Positions 43,599 through 55,431 are shown, counted from the stretch's first letter. The stretch is 64,000 bases of DNA from Apiotrichum sp. Y4204 (GCA_025531455.1 JAMYHL010000006.1:310001-374000); one strand, 5' to 3'. The notes: generated by a model not told the origin, from the letters alone. A program made the numbers and translations.

Positions 43599-46500
43599 AT
43601 GATGGGCCCGATGGGGATGGGCCCGACAGGGCGGGATGCGGCGTCGGCATCAGCGCCGAGTTTGGGCGCAGCGCGCGGCGGGACGCGCTCGCCATCACCT
43701 CCTCTAAACGATCGCGCGCCATCGCCTTCCCTCGCGCGACAGCTCACGCCGCCCTTTGCCTCTGCCGCTGATGCCCTACAACCTCAAACTCCCCAATCAC
43801 CGCGAACACCACCACTTCCCGCACCGACGACACTCGACCTCTTCTCCCCCAACTCCCCCAAGGCCGAGGGGAGCCGGAGCCGCAGCCGTAGCCGAAGTCC
43901 GAGCAGGAGCAGGAGTCGCACGCCGCCGCGCCGCGCGCGCGTCAAGTGGGAGGACGAGGTGTACGGGATTGGCATCGGGATGGGGATGGGGAATGGCGGG
44001 AGTGGTGGGCCGTCGCGCAAGATGAGCGGCGCGAGCGGGAGCGGATCCTCGACGCCGACACCTCTCGGGCCCACGCTTGTCCCCGAGCTACCGCTCGCGT
44101 GGGACGAGGCGCTCACGAGCTTCCACCAGATCGACAAGTGTATCTATGAGCGCAAGGACCTCGGGCTCAGCAGAGAACAGGACGAGATGATGGTCTGCGA
44201 CTGTGTTTATGATCCCGGTGAGTGGCGAGAGGCGGGGATGGGCCGGAGCGGAGCATGGCGGGAGGACCGGCGGAATGACGAGTCGCCACTGGGCAAGCGC
44301 CGGGCGCGGGGCGTGTGCTGGCGAGAACGGTGGCGGCGGTGATGCTGCCGTGCGTGTGTGTTGGTTTGCTGGCGTTTTGGACCGCGGCCCTGCACCGCAC
44401 GCCGTCCCGCAGCTTGTTTTTCCTCCGTCGCACGTTGTGTCCTGTCCCCTGCCTGGAACTGGCGGTGCCGCATTCCTCTCAATGGCAGTCGCTTCCACCA
44501 GAATCACGTCGCGGCCCTGTTACTTCCTTCAAAGATCAGCGCTGACTTCTAGATGATCCCCACGGCTCAGCATGTGGTGTCGACTCGGACTGCATCAACC
44601 GCGCGATCTTTATCGAGTGTCTAGCCAAGGAGTGCCGCGCAGGGAAGCACTGCCGGAATCAACGGTGAGCTATATGATCGATCAGCAAGCTCATGCAACA
44701 GGCTATCTAGACGCCAGTTTGGGCCCGTGGATGTGGTGCTCACGGAGAAGAAGGGCTATGGGCTGCGTGCCAAGGAGAAGATCCCTGCGTGAGTACATTG
44801 TTGGGCCGGCTGCACAGCCGCTTCCAGTCACCTGGTCGACTGCTGACCCCACAGTGGCGCTCTGATCTACGAATATCTCGGCGAGGTCGTCAAGGAGACG
44901 ACGTTCCGCAACCGCATGGCAAAGTACGCCGACGAGGGCATCAAGCACTTCTACTTTATGATGCTCCAGAAGGAGGAGTACATTGACGCCACCAAGAAGG
45001 GTGGCATCGGCCGCTTTGCCAACCACTCGTGTAACCCCAACTGCGAGGTGCAAAAGTGGGTCGTTGGGCGGCGCATGCGCATGGGCATCTTCACCAAACG
45101 CGACGTGCTCAAGGATGAGGAGATAACATTCAACTATAATGTGGACCGCTATGGGTGGGTTCATTGCCTTTCGCAACCACTGACCCACCAGTCATGAGGC
45201 ACAGATATGTTACTGTGGCGAGTGGAATTGTGTTGGCACGATTGGTGGCAAGACGCAGACAGATATCGGCGGCATGGACGACCTGTTCCTCGATGGTGAG
45301 CTACTTATTTTGATTTTATCTGACATCAGCCCTGGGCATCATGGACGAGGTGCGCGCAAACGGCATGAAGGGCAGCAGGAAGAAGAAGGCCCGCCAGCTG
45401 CACGAGGACGACTATGTGGTGAGTTTCTTTGGCTGTCTACCAAACTCACTCCAGCCCACCCTGTACCCGATCAACGACCATGAGGCTACAAAGGTCGCTG
45501 CTGCTATCCGCCAATCCATGGAAAACCCCAAGATGATGCGCCTTCTTCTGGACCGTGTAAAGGTGGGTTGCTTGTCGCATCGGGCTCTAACCCTCAGATG
45601 ACCAGCGATCCTGTCGTCCAGCGCCAGCTCATGCGCATGCACGGCTTCAGTCTAATGAGCATGATTCTGACCGACATGGCGGCAGACCGCGACATCGTCA
45701 AGGACGCGCTGGAAAGCCTTCTCAACTGGAAGCTGCAGATCCGCAACAAGATTGAGGACTCGAACATTGAAGATATCGTCCGCGTGATCCGCGATGGCCC
45801 GGATGAGGAGCTGTCTGGGATGGCCCAGCAGCTGCTCGATTACTGGGGCACGCTTGAGCTGTCGTACAAGATCCCGCGAAAGTCGAAGATTGCCTCGGTG
45901 AGTTGCCCGACCGTGCTTCATCTAACTCTCCAGCTGGACGCGGACGACGAGCAGAACACAACGACAATCGCTGAGGATGATGCCATTCCGAGGCGACCTC
46001 TGCAAATGGACGACCTCCTTAATACCACGGGTATCGAGCTAAACATTGCGCCGGTGCGACAAGCACCGCCGCCAATGCCGTTTGGCTTCCGGCCTCGTCC
46101 GCCGCCACCGATGCCGCCACCAAAGCCCCATCCGCAGGTCCAATCGAGCGACCGTCTCAAGCTCGAGGCCATCATTGCCATGGCGGCCCAGAGCCAGACT
46201 GTCGCGCCGACCCCTCCAGCTTCTACTCCCGTACCCAGCTCGTCCTCCCGCCGGAGCAAGGACGAGCCGCGGAAACGTCAGAAGACGTCCCAGCGTCCTC
46301 TGACGGCCGAGGAGGAGAGGCGCAAGGAGAAGCGGCTGACTGTTCTCATTGGCGAGGTTGTGGTCAACAGCATGTCCAAGTACAAGGACCAGATGGAGCA
46401 CGACACCTTCAAGCGCTATGCCAAGGATGTGAGTTAAGGGAGCTCTCAATGTCCTAACTCTCAGTGCACCAATGTTCTCGTGGAGAAGGAGAAGCGCGGG

Positions 46501-47064
46501 CATTCATATGCTGCTCACCGCCATCCGTCGCTGTCGGATGAGAAAAAGGCCAAGATCAAGTCGTTCACCAAGGAGTTTGCACACAAAGTGCTGCGTAACC
46601 TGAAGGCAAAGGGCAAGCTCAAGAAGCCGGGAAGCTCTTCAAACGGCCACCCCCGGTCGCCCATGTTGACGCCTTCGGCGACGCCGAGCCATCTCTCCAT
46701 GGGCACGCCGTCCACCACACCAGGTCTCACCATGGCGAGTACACCGTCCGGATCGCTGGGGACACCCAATGGCGCGCTTATCGACGATATTTTCGGCACC
46801 GAGGAGCGCGATCACCACGACTATGATGACAGTATGGAGGTGGACGAAACGCCAGACGCGACGCCCCCGGCCTCGGCCTCGGTGTGCGGCGCCACGCCAG
46901 CGTCTCCGGCCTGTGCGAGCCCCGGCCCTCCGCCAGCGCCCGCTCCCGTCCCCGCCCCGTTCCCAGCTCCCATGGTGGTCGACCGCTTCTCCGGCCCCTT
47001 CCTCAAAGGCAAGTCGGGTCCGATTCTCGTGGATCGCTTCACCTCGGATTCTCGCAAGGAGTAG
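43599..47064 (+). CDS. SET2: Histone H3 lysine-36 methyltransferase Set2
   Basis: Methylates H3K36 on genes being transcribed by RNA polymerase II. Ten exons (43599-44217, 44553-44664, 44702-44788, 44855-45154, 45192-45295, 45330-45418, 45455-45562, 45598-45897, 45934-46428, 46465-47064) give 937 residues. After a disordered N-terminus with an SR-like stretch come the AWS domain (CDCVYDP onward with [21 protein letters not shown]), the SET domain (about 245-375; [21 protein letters not shown], the NHSCNPN substrate/SAM motif, [11 protein letters not shown]) and the post-[19 protein letters not shown] helical middle and a Pro-rich segment lead to the SRI domain (about 700-800), which binds the phosphorylated Pol II tail. 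I see no WW domain between them. Intron 8 is 36 nt with no stop and could be read through; it is treated as spliced because of its GTGAGT and CTAAC signals. Confidence 0.95.
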
Positions 47065-47533
47065 GCAGATTAGACTCATATAGCTGTTGCCGTTACTGTA
47101 TCGCCACGACATCTACAGTATCTCAAGTGTACTTTGTAGTGTGGATGGAGCATGGAGTGACTTGGGCATGGTTGCGGCGAGGCTTGGTGGGCTTGACCAG
47201 AGGAGGCAAGACACCGCCCAAACCAGCGCACCACTGTACTGGATTCTTCTTGTCCACTCATGCAATGCGCCAATGCAATGCAATGTATCTTTCCGGCGTG
47301 AGGTCTTCGGTCTCTACATGATGGGGTAGACGCACTATCGGGCCTCTGACCCTCTGACATGCCCATATCATACATGCAATCACGCCTCCATCCCACCAGC
47401 ATAAGTAACTCTTGGGCCCGAAGAGATCCGTGGTGATCCGACATTCCATGGTCTTCGCCGAGGGTCACCATGACGGCCAATGTCGCTATATTCAGCGGAC
47501 AGCACTGCCCTTTCTCCCACAACCGCACTGACC
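47065..47533. other. Intergenic between Set2 and FAD oxidase
   Basis: No gene supported. It must contain the Set2 3' end and the oxidase promoter. A short ATGCAATGCGCCAATGCAATGC direct repeat is at about 47260-47282. Confidence 0.45.
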
Positions 47534-48931
47534 ATGACATCCCTCTTCGAAAAGCCCTCAGTACTCATCGTCGGCGCAGGCGAGCTCGGTGCAAGCGCGG
47601 CAGTCGAGCTCCTCCGCTCAGGACACTACGGGACGATAACGGTGCTGGACCGCGCCGCGGCCCTGCCAGCCCTCGACGCCGCCTCGACAGACATCAACAA
47701 GGTCGTGCGCTTGGACTACACGGACGCCGACTACGCCAAGCTTGCGTGCGAGGCCGTGCGCCGCTGGCAAGCACCAGAGTGGAAGGGAATCTACCACCCG
47801 ACTGGCCTCGTTATCCGGGGGTTGACGCACCAAAACGCAGCCACGACATACGAGAATGCGCGCGCCCTCGAGCCGGGCGTGCGCCTCCTCTCCACTCCCG
47901 AAGAGGTACGCCATGCACTCTCTCCCTCTGGACGCGGGGAGATTGGCAAAGCGGCACTCGGGGCAAAATCGTACTTCAACCCCTCGGGCGGATGGGTGCA
48001 CGCCTCGGGAGCGATCAATGTGCTGTATGAGAAGATTCGCGCGCTCGGCGGGGTCATTGTTCCCGGAGCCGAGTTTGAGTCGTTGATTGTACAAGAAGGG
48101 GATGTGCGCGGCGTGCGCTGTGTTGATGGGCGGGAGTTCGCGGCGGATAAGACCATTGTCGCGATGGGGTCGTGGACCGGCGGACACGGCGGATTGAGGG
48201 ATATCTTCCCGCCTGGCCTGCTCGTCCCGACCGGACAGACTGTCGCTGCTGTTCAGCTCTCGAAAGAGGAGCAGGAGCGGTACAAGGACATGCGAACTGT
48301 CGCCAACCTCGATGGGTCGGGGTACTACAGCTTTCCGGTGCGTAGACAGCACATATCTGCAGGTCTCCATTCTGACATTCTAGCCGAACGACGACGGCCT
48401 CGTCAAGTTTGCCCTCCACGCGGGAGGATACACCCTCCCGACCGCGATCCCGCGCACGGCCGCAGATGTAGATGCCGTCGCATACACGGAATCGCACGGC
48501 GTGGGATGGATACCAAAGCAGTCGTTTGCCGTCATGCGCGCAAAGTTTGGCGAAATCTACCCCGAGCTCGCAAAGAGTGCGTTCTTCCGCTATGTACAGC
48601 CTCACTGACCGCAGAACCGATGGCATATACCCGGATGTGCTGGTACAGCGACACGCCGGACAGCGACTTTGTGATCGACTATGCGCCGGGGTACAAGTCG
48701 TTGCTGATTGCGAGCGGGGGAGCAGGGCACGCGTTCAAGTTCCTGCCGGTCATGGGCGAGCTCATTGCTGCGCGCCTCGAGGGCCGCTTGCCGCCGCATC
48801 TGGCTCGGAAGTGGCGCATCGACCGCCCCGTTCCTGCGTCCGATGATGATAGGCAGGGACTGACGAGGAGGCCGCTCGTACTCGAGGAGCTTGTTACCAA
48901 GGAGGATATGGGCCCGCTGGGTGAGGCGTAG
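47534..48931 (+). CDS. FAD-dependent amine oxidase, fructosyl-amino-acid/sarcosine oxidase type
   Basis: Likely oxidises a secondary amine such as an Amadori product, sarcosine or a related N-substituted amino acid, giving H2O2; location not clear (no signal peptide, no C-terminal SKL). Three exons (47534-48337, 48384-48576, 48615-48931) give 437 residues, close to fungal fructosyl amino acid oxidases. The N-terminal Rossmann motif is VLIVGAGELGASAAVELL. VRLDYTDADYAKLACEA follows. The C-terminal block RMCWYSDTPDSDFVIDY includes the Cys that carries covalent flavin in the family, followed by LLIASGGAGHAFKFLPVMGE. An in-frame ATG at 47480 would add 18 residues with no homology-like features; the ATG at 47534 (ACCATGACA) has the better context. 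The next gene downstream is a Zn2Cys6 regulator on the same strand. Confidence 0.9.
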   Translation: MTSLFEKPSVLIVGAGELGASAAVELLRSGHYGTITVLDRAAALPALDAASTDINKVVRLDYTDADYAKLACEAVRRWQAPEWKGIYHPTGLVIRGLTHQNAATTYENARALEPGVRLLSTPEEVRHALSPSGRGEIGKAALGAKSYFNPSGGWVHASGAINVLYEKIRALGGVIVPGAEFESLIVQEGDVRGVRCVDGREFAADKTIVAMGSWTGGHGGLRDIFPPGLLVPTGQTVAAVQLSKEEQERYKDMRTVANLDGSGYYSFPVRRQHISAGLHSDILAERRRPRQVCPPRGRIHPPDRDPAHGRRCRCRRIHGIARRGMDTKAVVCRHARKVWRNLPRARKECVLPLCTASLTAEPMAYTRMCWYSDTPDSDFVIDYAPGYKSLLIASGGAGHAFKFLPVMGELIAARLEGRLPPHLARKWRIDRPVPASDDDRQGLTRRPLVLEELVTKEDMGPLGEA

Positions 48932-49275
48932 CTTTTGGTGTGTGATCGGGGTTGGGGAGTTGTATGAGAATATCATGTTTGGACAGTCCACAAACCGTGC
49001 ATGTCTCCGTACTCAGCCTCATATAAACCTTGAGCAGCAATGGTCCACGATCATGCCCTCTGCAGATTGCTTCAGCTCCAAGAACATGTATGCAGTCTGT
49101 TGTTGTCTCCCCACATCCTAATTCTGGGAAATGACCGATGGCCGAAGAGATCCGGTGCCAGCCGCATACACCCGACATGTCCCGCGCCACCCATTTCGCA
49201 AGCCGCGCGATCCGAACTCGACCTCACAACAACACGACACACTCCTCAGCTAGCTCAGCTCCAAGTGCCAGCCCC
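48932..49275. promoter_or_regulatory. Spacer and promoter before Zn2Cys6 regulator
   Basis: 344 bp between two tandem genes. No domain-bearing frame. If the upstream ATG at 49138 is used by the regulator, the last part is coding. Confidence 0.45.
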
Positions 49276-51762
49276 ATGCCGCCGTCCGAGTCCGACACCC
49301 CGCGGCACCGGCGGACATACCGCGCGTGTCTTGAGTGCCGCAACGCCAAGCTGCGCTGCGACCTCGGCAGCGTTGACGCGCCGAGCGCGCCGCCGTGTCG
49401 CCGCTGCCGAAGGACCGGGCGGTCGTGCGAGTTTGCAGAGTCGTATCAGCGCCAGAGCGGGCGGAAGGCCGGTGGCGCTGCGAGCGCTGCGAGCGCAAAG
49501 GAGAGCACAGCGGAGAGAGTCCAGCCGAGGTGGGTTTTAGGCTGTGGGATCGTGATCTGTATGGATGGCTGACGGCAGACCCGCGAGTCCAGTCGCCGCG
49601 GCACCGCCTGCACCAGGCTCAGGCTTCCCGCGCGACAACTTTGGCCAACCGCCCCGCTTCGACTTTGTGTACGGGCGTAATCTTGAGACGCCGGCGGATG
49701 CGCTTCGTCTCCTCTGCTCCGTGGCGGACGACGACCGCGGCGCACGCCAGCTTGACAAGCCGCCGGACATGCCGGCGGGGGGCGACGCGTGGATCCGCTG
49801 GGCGCCAGTGCGTGAAGGCATCCTGACGTCCACCGAAGCCACGAGCCTAATCCACCTGTACGTTTACCTCTGAGCTCTGAGAGTGTGCTGACGAGAGATA
49901 CGCACGGAACATCAACCCATGCCATCCGCTCGTGGCCAGCCAGCTGCTCGAGCCCGAGAACCTCTCGCTGCTGCTCGAGGAGCCGCTGCTCGTCGGCGCG
50001 ATGGTGTGTGTTGCCGTGCGGTACGCGAACCTCGGCCAGTCGTTTGATCCCCTCGAGCCGAGCCGCTCGCGCCTCGTCCAGTCCCGCCTGACTGACTGGA
50101 TCATTAAGCGCGTCTCCTACGTGACGATGGGATCGTGGGTTGCATGCTCTGTATAGAGCTGACGTTAGGTCTGCACTGCGCACAATCGGGACTGTTGAGG
50201 CGCTGCTCATCCTCAGCGAATGGCCGCCGCGCGCGATGCTGCTTGAAGACTCGGCGTTCCTCCGCCCCGGAGAAGAACAGCTGAGCAGCTCTGGCGCGTG
50301 TAAACACCAGGACGAGACGGCGTGGAATCTAGTCGGCCTCGTGCGTGCACCCCGGGAATCGGACTGACAGCACAGGCGGTGCGCGTCGCACAGGGCATTG
50401 GGCTGCACGACGAGAGCACGTACCCGTCCCAGGACCTGTCGAACTGGGCCGCACGGCGGAGGCTGTATACTTGGATAAGTGGGTCGCGCAAAAGTCTCCT
50501 CTACTAACAATAGACTGCATGTCGGCAGATCGATAGTGGGTATAAAGTAACTTCATTGACATTGCTCTGACTTATAGCGTGTCTGGCCGCCTCGGCCGCA
50601 CCTCACTTACACCGAGTATGTTACTCTCCGTTATCAGTTCTGATCGCAGCGACCATGTCCACGGGCTGGTGGGAAAAGTTCTTTTTCATGAGCCTCGAGG
50701 CGTCCGAAGACCAAAGTTTCCCGCTTCCCCGCTCGCTACCTTCATGGCGTCAAAGCCGCGTCGTCGCCGAGCATGCGCATGTGAGTCACATTGCAGTCGC
50801 CTGATGACTAACGGTACAGGTGATTGGCATCTGTCAGGAGATGCTCTACCCCAGCCCGGCAGTCACCGCGGATCTCATCAAGACCGGCCGCTTCCAGAGC
50901 ATCCTCAACCGCCTCAAGCCGGAGCTCGACCACCTGTGGACCTGGCTCGCCGGTGACCTGCACCAGCGTGACGGCGAGGCGGAACAGGGAGAAAATACTG
51001 ATCCCGCGTTGCGAGAGCTCATGTGGCGCATTGACCACGACTACGTCCGGTAAGTTTGATGGAGCTGCGCAGGAACATCAGAGACTAATTACCAGGCTGT
51101 ACGCCAATGCCATCGCGATGCGCGCGGCCGTCATGCGCCTGCTAGGACACCGCGGCACGCGCGAGTCGGAGGCGCGAAAACGCGCCCGCGGGGAGCGATA
51201 CATGGCGGACATGCTCATGATAGCCGTCGAGGGCGTACAAGTTCTCGAGGCGGTCGAGTCGGCCATTGCGCTCCTGCGTCACGCGATAGAGTGCCACCGC
51301 GTCAGCGTGCTCCGTTTCTGTCCCGGGAGGACATTTCAGCGCATCGTGAGTCGCAGATTGTGTACTCGCTAATCCCAGATGTTCGCCTCTGTATTCCTCA
51401 TGAAGGCAATGTCGGTCGGCGCCGTGTCGGAAAAGGAGCCCGAGATTCTCGATCTGCAGCGCAGCATGATCGAAGTCATCCGGGACGCGGCGGTGGATGA
51501 CGAGCACATCGCCGCGGAAATCGCGACGCTGCTCGGCCGTGTGTTCCCCGCGTTCCCCACCGCGCCGCCAGCCATACTCGAGGCATTACCAGACATTGAC
51601 ACCGCGCCACCCCAGCAGCCCCTCCCCGACCCGACTCTTATGCCAGGCTTTGCGGACCTCGGCGAACATGCGGACGTGTTTGCCAACTGGACGTTTGATC
51701 CCGTCATCCTCCTCTCGGAGATGGACGACTTTATCCAGGCGATAGACACCAACCAGGCCTAG
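49276..51762 (+). CDS. Zn2Cys6 fungal transcription factor with middle homology region
   Basis: Sequence-specific nuclear regulator; target unknown. Eleven exons (49276-49529, 49579-49857, 49898-50134, 50169-50340, 50376-50478, 50514-50535, 50578-50615, 50650-50780, 50820-51049, 51096-51345, 51379-51762) give 699 residues. The binuclear zinc cluster is at residues 18-51 with spacing Cx2Cx6Cx12Cx2Cx6C. The fungal-specific middle homology region follows: ATSLIHLYARNINPCHPLVA, LLILSEWPPRAML, and WNLVGLAVRVAQGIGLH, then RRLYTWINCMSADRYVSGRL. Exon 6 is only 22 nt and exon 7 only 38 nt, yet together they restore the family sequence. An ATG at 49138 would add 46 mostly Ser/Thr residues. The C-terminus is acidic and Pro-rich, as expected for an activation region. 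Adjacent to an amine oxidase gene, which may be a target. Confidence 0.9.
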
Positions 51763-52067
51763 ACGCGGCGCACGCAGCCCAGTTTACCCAGGGAGGGGGG
51801 GGGGGTGGGGGGGGGGGAAATATCTTTGCTTCGAGCAGTCATTGTTGTACGAGAGCTTGTAATAGGTCGGCGAGATGGATCAGCGTCCCTCAAATGTTGG
51901 CCGTCAGTGGAGGCAGTAGGTGATGGCTGTTAAAAGCCGCACGATGTCACTGGATGACGGGCACTACCAGCACAAGTCAGCCCATGATAGTTCCAAGTAG
52001 GGAGATCAGTATAATACACATGCATCAGCTCGATTCGACAAGATACACCAAAACAGTACACGCCCTC
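51763..52067. other. Convergent 3' intergenic with poly(G) tract
   Basis: 305 bp between the convergent regulator and transporter genes. It contains G runs of 11 and 11 interrupted by a T (about 51795-51819) and no gene. Confidence 0.6.
51793..51819. repeat. Poly(G) tract, G-quadruplex-prone
   Basis: Two uninterrupted G runs separated by single bases in a convergent intergenic spacer; the plus strand can form a G-quadruplex. Confidence 0.75.
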
Positions 52068-55000
52068 CTACACGGCCCCCATATCCATATCCGGCATGGT
52101 GCCGTCGTCTCCGGGCCTGCTAGCTTCGTACTCGCGCTCAGGGGCCCGGCCACGCGCACCGACATTGAGCGCGTCGGGTCCGCGGCCCGCCTCGCTGCCA
52201 ACGAGTTTTTCGCCAATCTTCTCGAGCCGCCGCCCGACGGGCCCGCGGTGGCGCTTGGCCATGGTCGTCTCGTCGTCTGGGATCTTGCGGTATGGGAGGG
52301 GCACGTCGCGCGTGACGCGGTACGCGTCGGCGTTTCCGAGGTGTTCGGTCTCTACGCGGAAAAAGTTCCACACCCAGCGCCGGATGGCTTCCAGCAGCGC
52401 GAACACCCATGTACGAAGGCGCGGAACCTCGCCGCTCCGGGGAAGAGCCCAGATCCACACGAAGCGGATGAAAAAGTTGTATACCATCGCAGCGTAGTAG
52501 AATGCGCGTGAGGGGTAGGCGAGGTCGGGGCGCAGGCCCTTCTGGCCTGGGCGGCAGAGCGACCAGTCGACGATAAAGTCCCACGCGCAGGTGTAGATCG
52601 AGTTGATGACGGCAAAGACGCACCACACGGCAAGGGAGCGGTCGTCGTGCGTGAAGCCCCGGGAGCGGTTCCACACGCCGAGACACGCGACGAGAATCGA
52701 CGTGGCGTACTTTCCCGCATTGACGAGATGGATGGGCAACCGCGTCTCCCAGTATCGGCGCAAACACTGTCCCAGACGGGCAATGGGCGCGAGACACGCC
52801 AGTAGGGCAAATGGCCATTCACCAGAGTTGCACACCTTGAACGAGTTGCGGGGCCAGCCGTGTGCCGCTGATTGTCAGCTGGGGAGGAGACGCGTACTCA
52901 CAGACACAGCCCAGGAAGTATATGTTTTGGATCGTGTATGTGTGGCTGTTGAGGATATCGGCGACAAAGAAGACGGTGAACTGGCGGGTTAGCGCTGTGT
53001 GAAATGGCTTTACCTACCTTGACAGACGACAGGCCCGGAGTCACAACGTGGCCCAATGTGCGGATGAACCACCAACGTGAGTTTCGCCTACAGTTGGGCA
53101 GCGGATTGAGGAAGAAGACGCAGACAAAGACGAGCCACGCAATGGGCCACGTCGTTGGCGCAACGGAATTCGGCGCGACGCGATAAAACGAAAAGAAGAA
53201 GCAATACGAGAGCGTCATGAACAGAAACGCCGGGATCTCGTGGAAGCAATGGTGGTTGAGGCAGGGGCGGGTGATCTCCATGACGAACTCGTAGTTGATC
53301 CGCATCTTGACCCATAGGTCAAGGTTGAGCTGGAACAGCATCGTGAAGAAGATCGGGATGTAGAGCGACCCGTAGATGACCATGAGCGCTTCGTATCCTG
53401 GAACAAGTCGGCGTGTCTCGGGGTCGAAGACTATGCGTCAGCTGGGGTAAGACTCTGATAGACTCACACTTGACAATGGCCAGGACAGCAGCGGGCAGTC
53501 CCATGCCGACCATGAAGCCGCCACGGTACGTCGTGTCGTAGAATGTCTCGAGCTTCTCGCCCAGACGCAGCTTGCGACGCGCCGCCTGTAGGTCGCCGTC
53601 GCAGAAGTGCTGCGCGTACAGCTCCTCAGTCATCTTGAGCAGCTTGTCAATCTCGGCGCCAGTCGCAAACGTGCAAGGGCTGATGCGATCTTCAGAGTAC
53701 ACCTTCAGGCATTGGATCTGGGGTTAGGACCGTCCTCGTAAAGCCCACCCACCCTTGTGGTCACCTCAAACTTTTTCAGCGCCTTGCGGAACCCGATGAG
53801 GTTGACAATCTGGTCTCAGAAAATGCTCAACACAGCGGTCCCTCCACTCACACGGTAATTCTTGAGCATCTCGAGGTAGCGGTAAAACTCGTTCATCGCC
53901 TTGCTGATGGAGCGCTTGTACTCGAGGAACTTGTCACGCTGGAACATGTGGTCCTCGAGATAATCGTCGTGGTCCTCGTCGTGGCCGTCGCCGGTCGGGC
54001 TGCCGTCCGTCCCCGACGACTTTTCATTGAGGCGTTTGCTCCCAGGCGTGTTGACCATCTGCCCGTGCTCGTCTATCCCGTGCTCTTCGGGATTGTAGTT
54101 GATCCCAAGCATCTGCGTCGTCGCCGCGACAAACGTGTTCATCTTGCCCTCCCAGCGCGCCCACTTCTCCTGGATCTCCTCGTCGTGCGCGCGCATCTGG
54201 TCCACCTGGTCGCGCAGCTCGTGAAACCGCAGGCGGCAGCTCGCCTGGCGCTGAGAGTAGAACGTCTCCACTTTGTTGAGCTCGTGGTCGAGGATCTGGA
54301 AAAACTCGTACTCGTCAGGGTACAGCGAGTCGTACAGCTCTTCCAGTGAGCGCGCGTGCGAACATTGCTGGGACGAGACTGGCATGTCAGTAAATCCCAA
54401 CCGACTCAAAGGCTCTAGTCCACTCACCTGATAATCGGCTCCCATGCCTCGACTCGGGTTTGGTATGCGGCGTGCCGGGGTACGGCTTGCCGGTGTGCGG
54501 GGTTGCCACATGCTCCTGCGCCAACGGCGACTTGGGTGCAGGAGACTTGGCTGCTGGAGATTTGCCAGCTGGAGACTTGCCTGCCGGGGACTTCTTGAAC
54601 GGCGACAGCATCTGCTTGGCAGGCAGCATGTATCTGGACGGTGAAAGCCAGTGGGAGGCAGTCGTCTCGGTGCGCGACGGCTCGGTGGTGCCCTTGGAAT
54701 TTGGCGAGAAAATGTCGTCCACGTCCTTGAGCCCGCCATCCTCGATCGTGCCAGACTGGTTACGCACGCTCCCCGTCGCGAGAAAGCTGTTTGACCCTTC
54801 GTCGCGCAGGTCCTCCACGCCGTTCCCGCTCCCATCGCTAATAAGACTCGGCGCGCGGCGCGGGTCGCGTACCTGCAGGTGGGCGTTCGGCGAGTCGTCG
54901 GTGCTCGCGCCCTCGCTCCACATGCTTCCCCCGCGGGGGTGAAGCGAGCTACCCGTCGCGCTCGCGCTGGGCGGGATGCCATCTGCACTGGAGTCTGGTC

Positions 55001-55431
55001 TTAGCTGAGAACGAGGAGCTAGCTCACTGGCACCGCGGGCAGTCTGATGTCAGTTAGAGTCTGGTCACGGGGAGGCAGGGACGTACCAAGGAGAGCACCG
55101 ATTCAGGAAGGGAGAGGTGTGGTGTGGAGCCACCGCCATGCCGGCGGCGCAGGCCCGACTGGGGAACGGGCGGCGGCGGCTCCTTGCGGCGCGGCCGGCA
55201 GCGTGATGGGCCGTTATCGAGGTCCTCGTCCGAGTGCACGAGCTCGTCCTCAGTGAGCTCGCGGCCCTTTATGCGCGCGGCGACAACGTTGATTTGGCGC
55301 GTGCACGCCCGGTAGTCGATGTACGCGCGGCTCCATTCCGGCTGGCAGTTTTGGTCGAGAAATCTGGCGCGTGTCAGAACGAGGGGCCGCCGCTGCTGAT
55401 GGGCTTCGGGGACTCACTGTGTGAAGCGCAT
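52068..55431 (-). CDS. SPX-EXS phosphate transporter (Xpr1/Syg1 family)
   Basis: Multi-pass membrane protein; family members export phosphate and sense inositol pyrophosphates through SPX. Ten exons (55431-55418, 55363-55087, 55043-55028, 54982-54428, 54378-53852, 53809-53753, 53717-53468, 53430-53018, 52980-52902, 52867-52068) give 995 residues. SPX helix 1 is MRFTQFLDQNCQPEWSRAYI (from residue 1) and then YRACTRQI. The rest of SPX resumes only at about 300 (YPDEYEFFQILDHELNKVE, FYRYLEMLKNYRIVNLIGFR, ALKKFEVTTR); in between lies a low-complexity insert with KSPAG/KSPAA repeats. Transmembrane helices follow (ALMVIYGSLYIPIFFTML, FLFMTLSYCFFFSFY, WLVFVCVFFLN). The EXS block has NAGKYATSILVACLG, WDFIVDWSLCRPGQ and FYYAAMVYNFFIRFVWIW. 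Exons 1 and 3 are 14 and 16 nt. Exon 3 is the least certain piece. Confidence 0.92.

Noticed and set aside
45898..45933. Reading through Set2 intron 8 as coding
   Set aside because: 36 nt with no stop, but it has a GTGAGT donor, a CTAAC branch and CAG acceptor like its neighbour introns, and the translated residues are unlike the surrounding helix.
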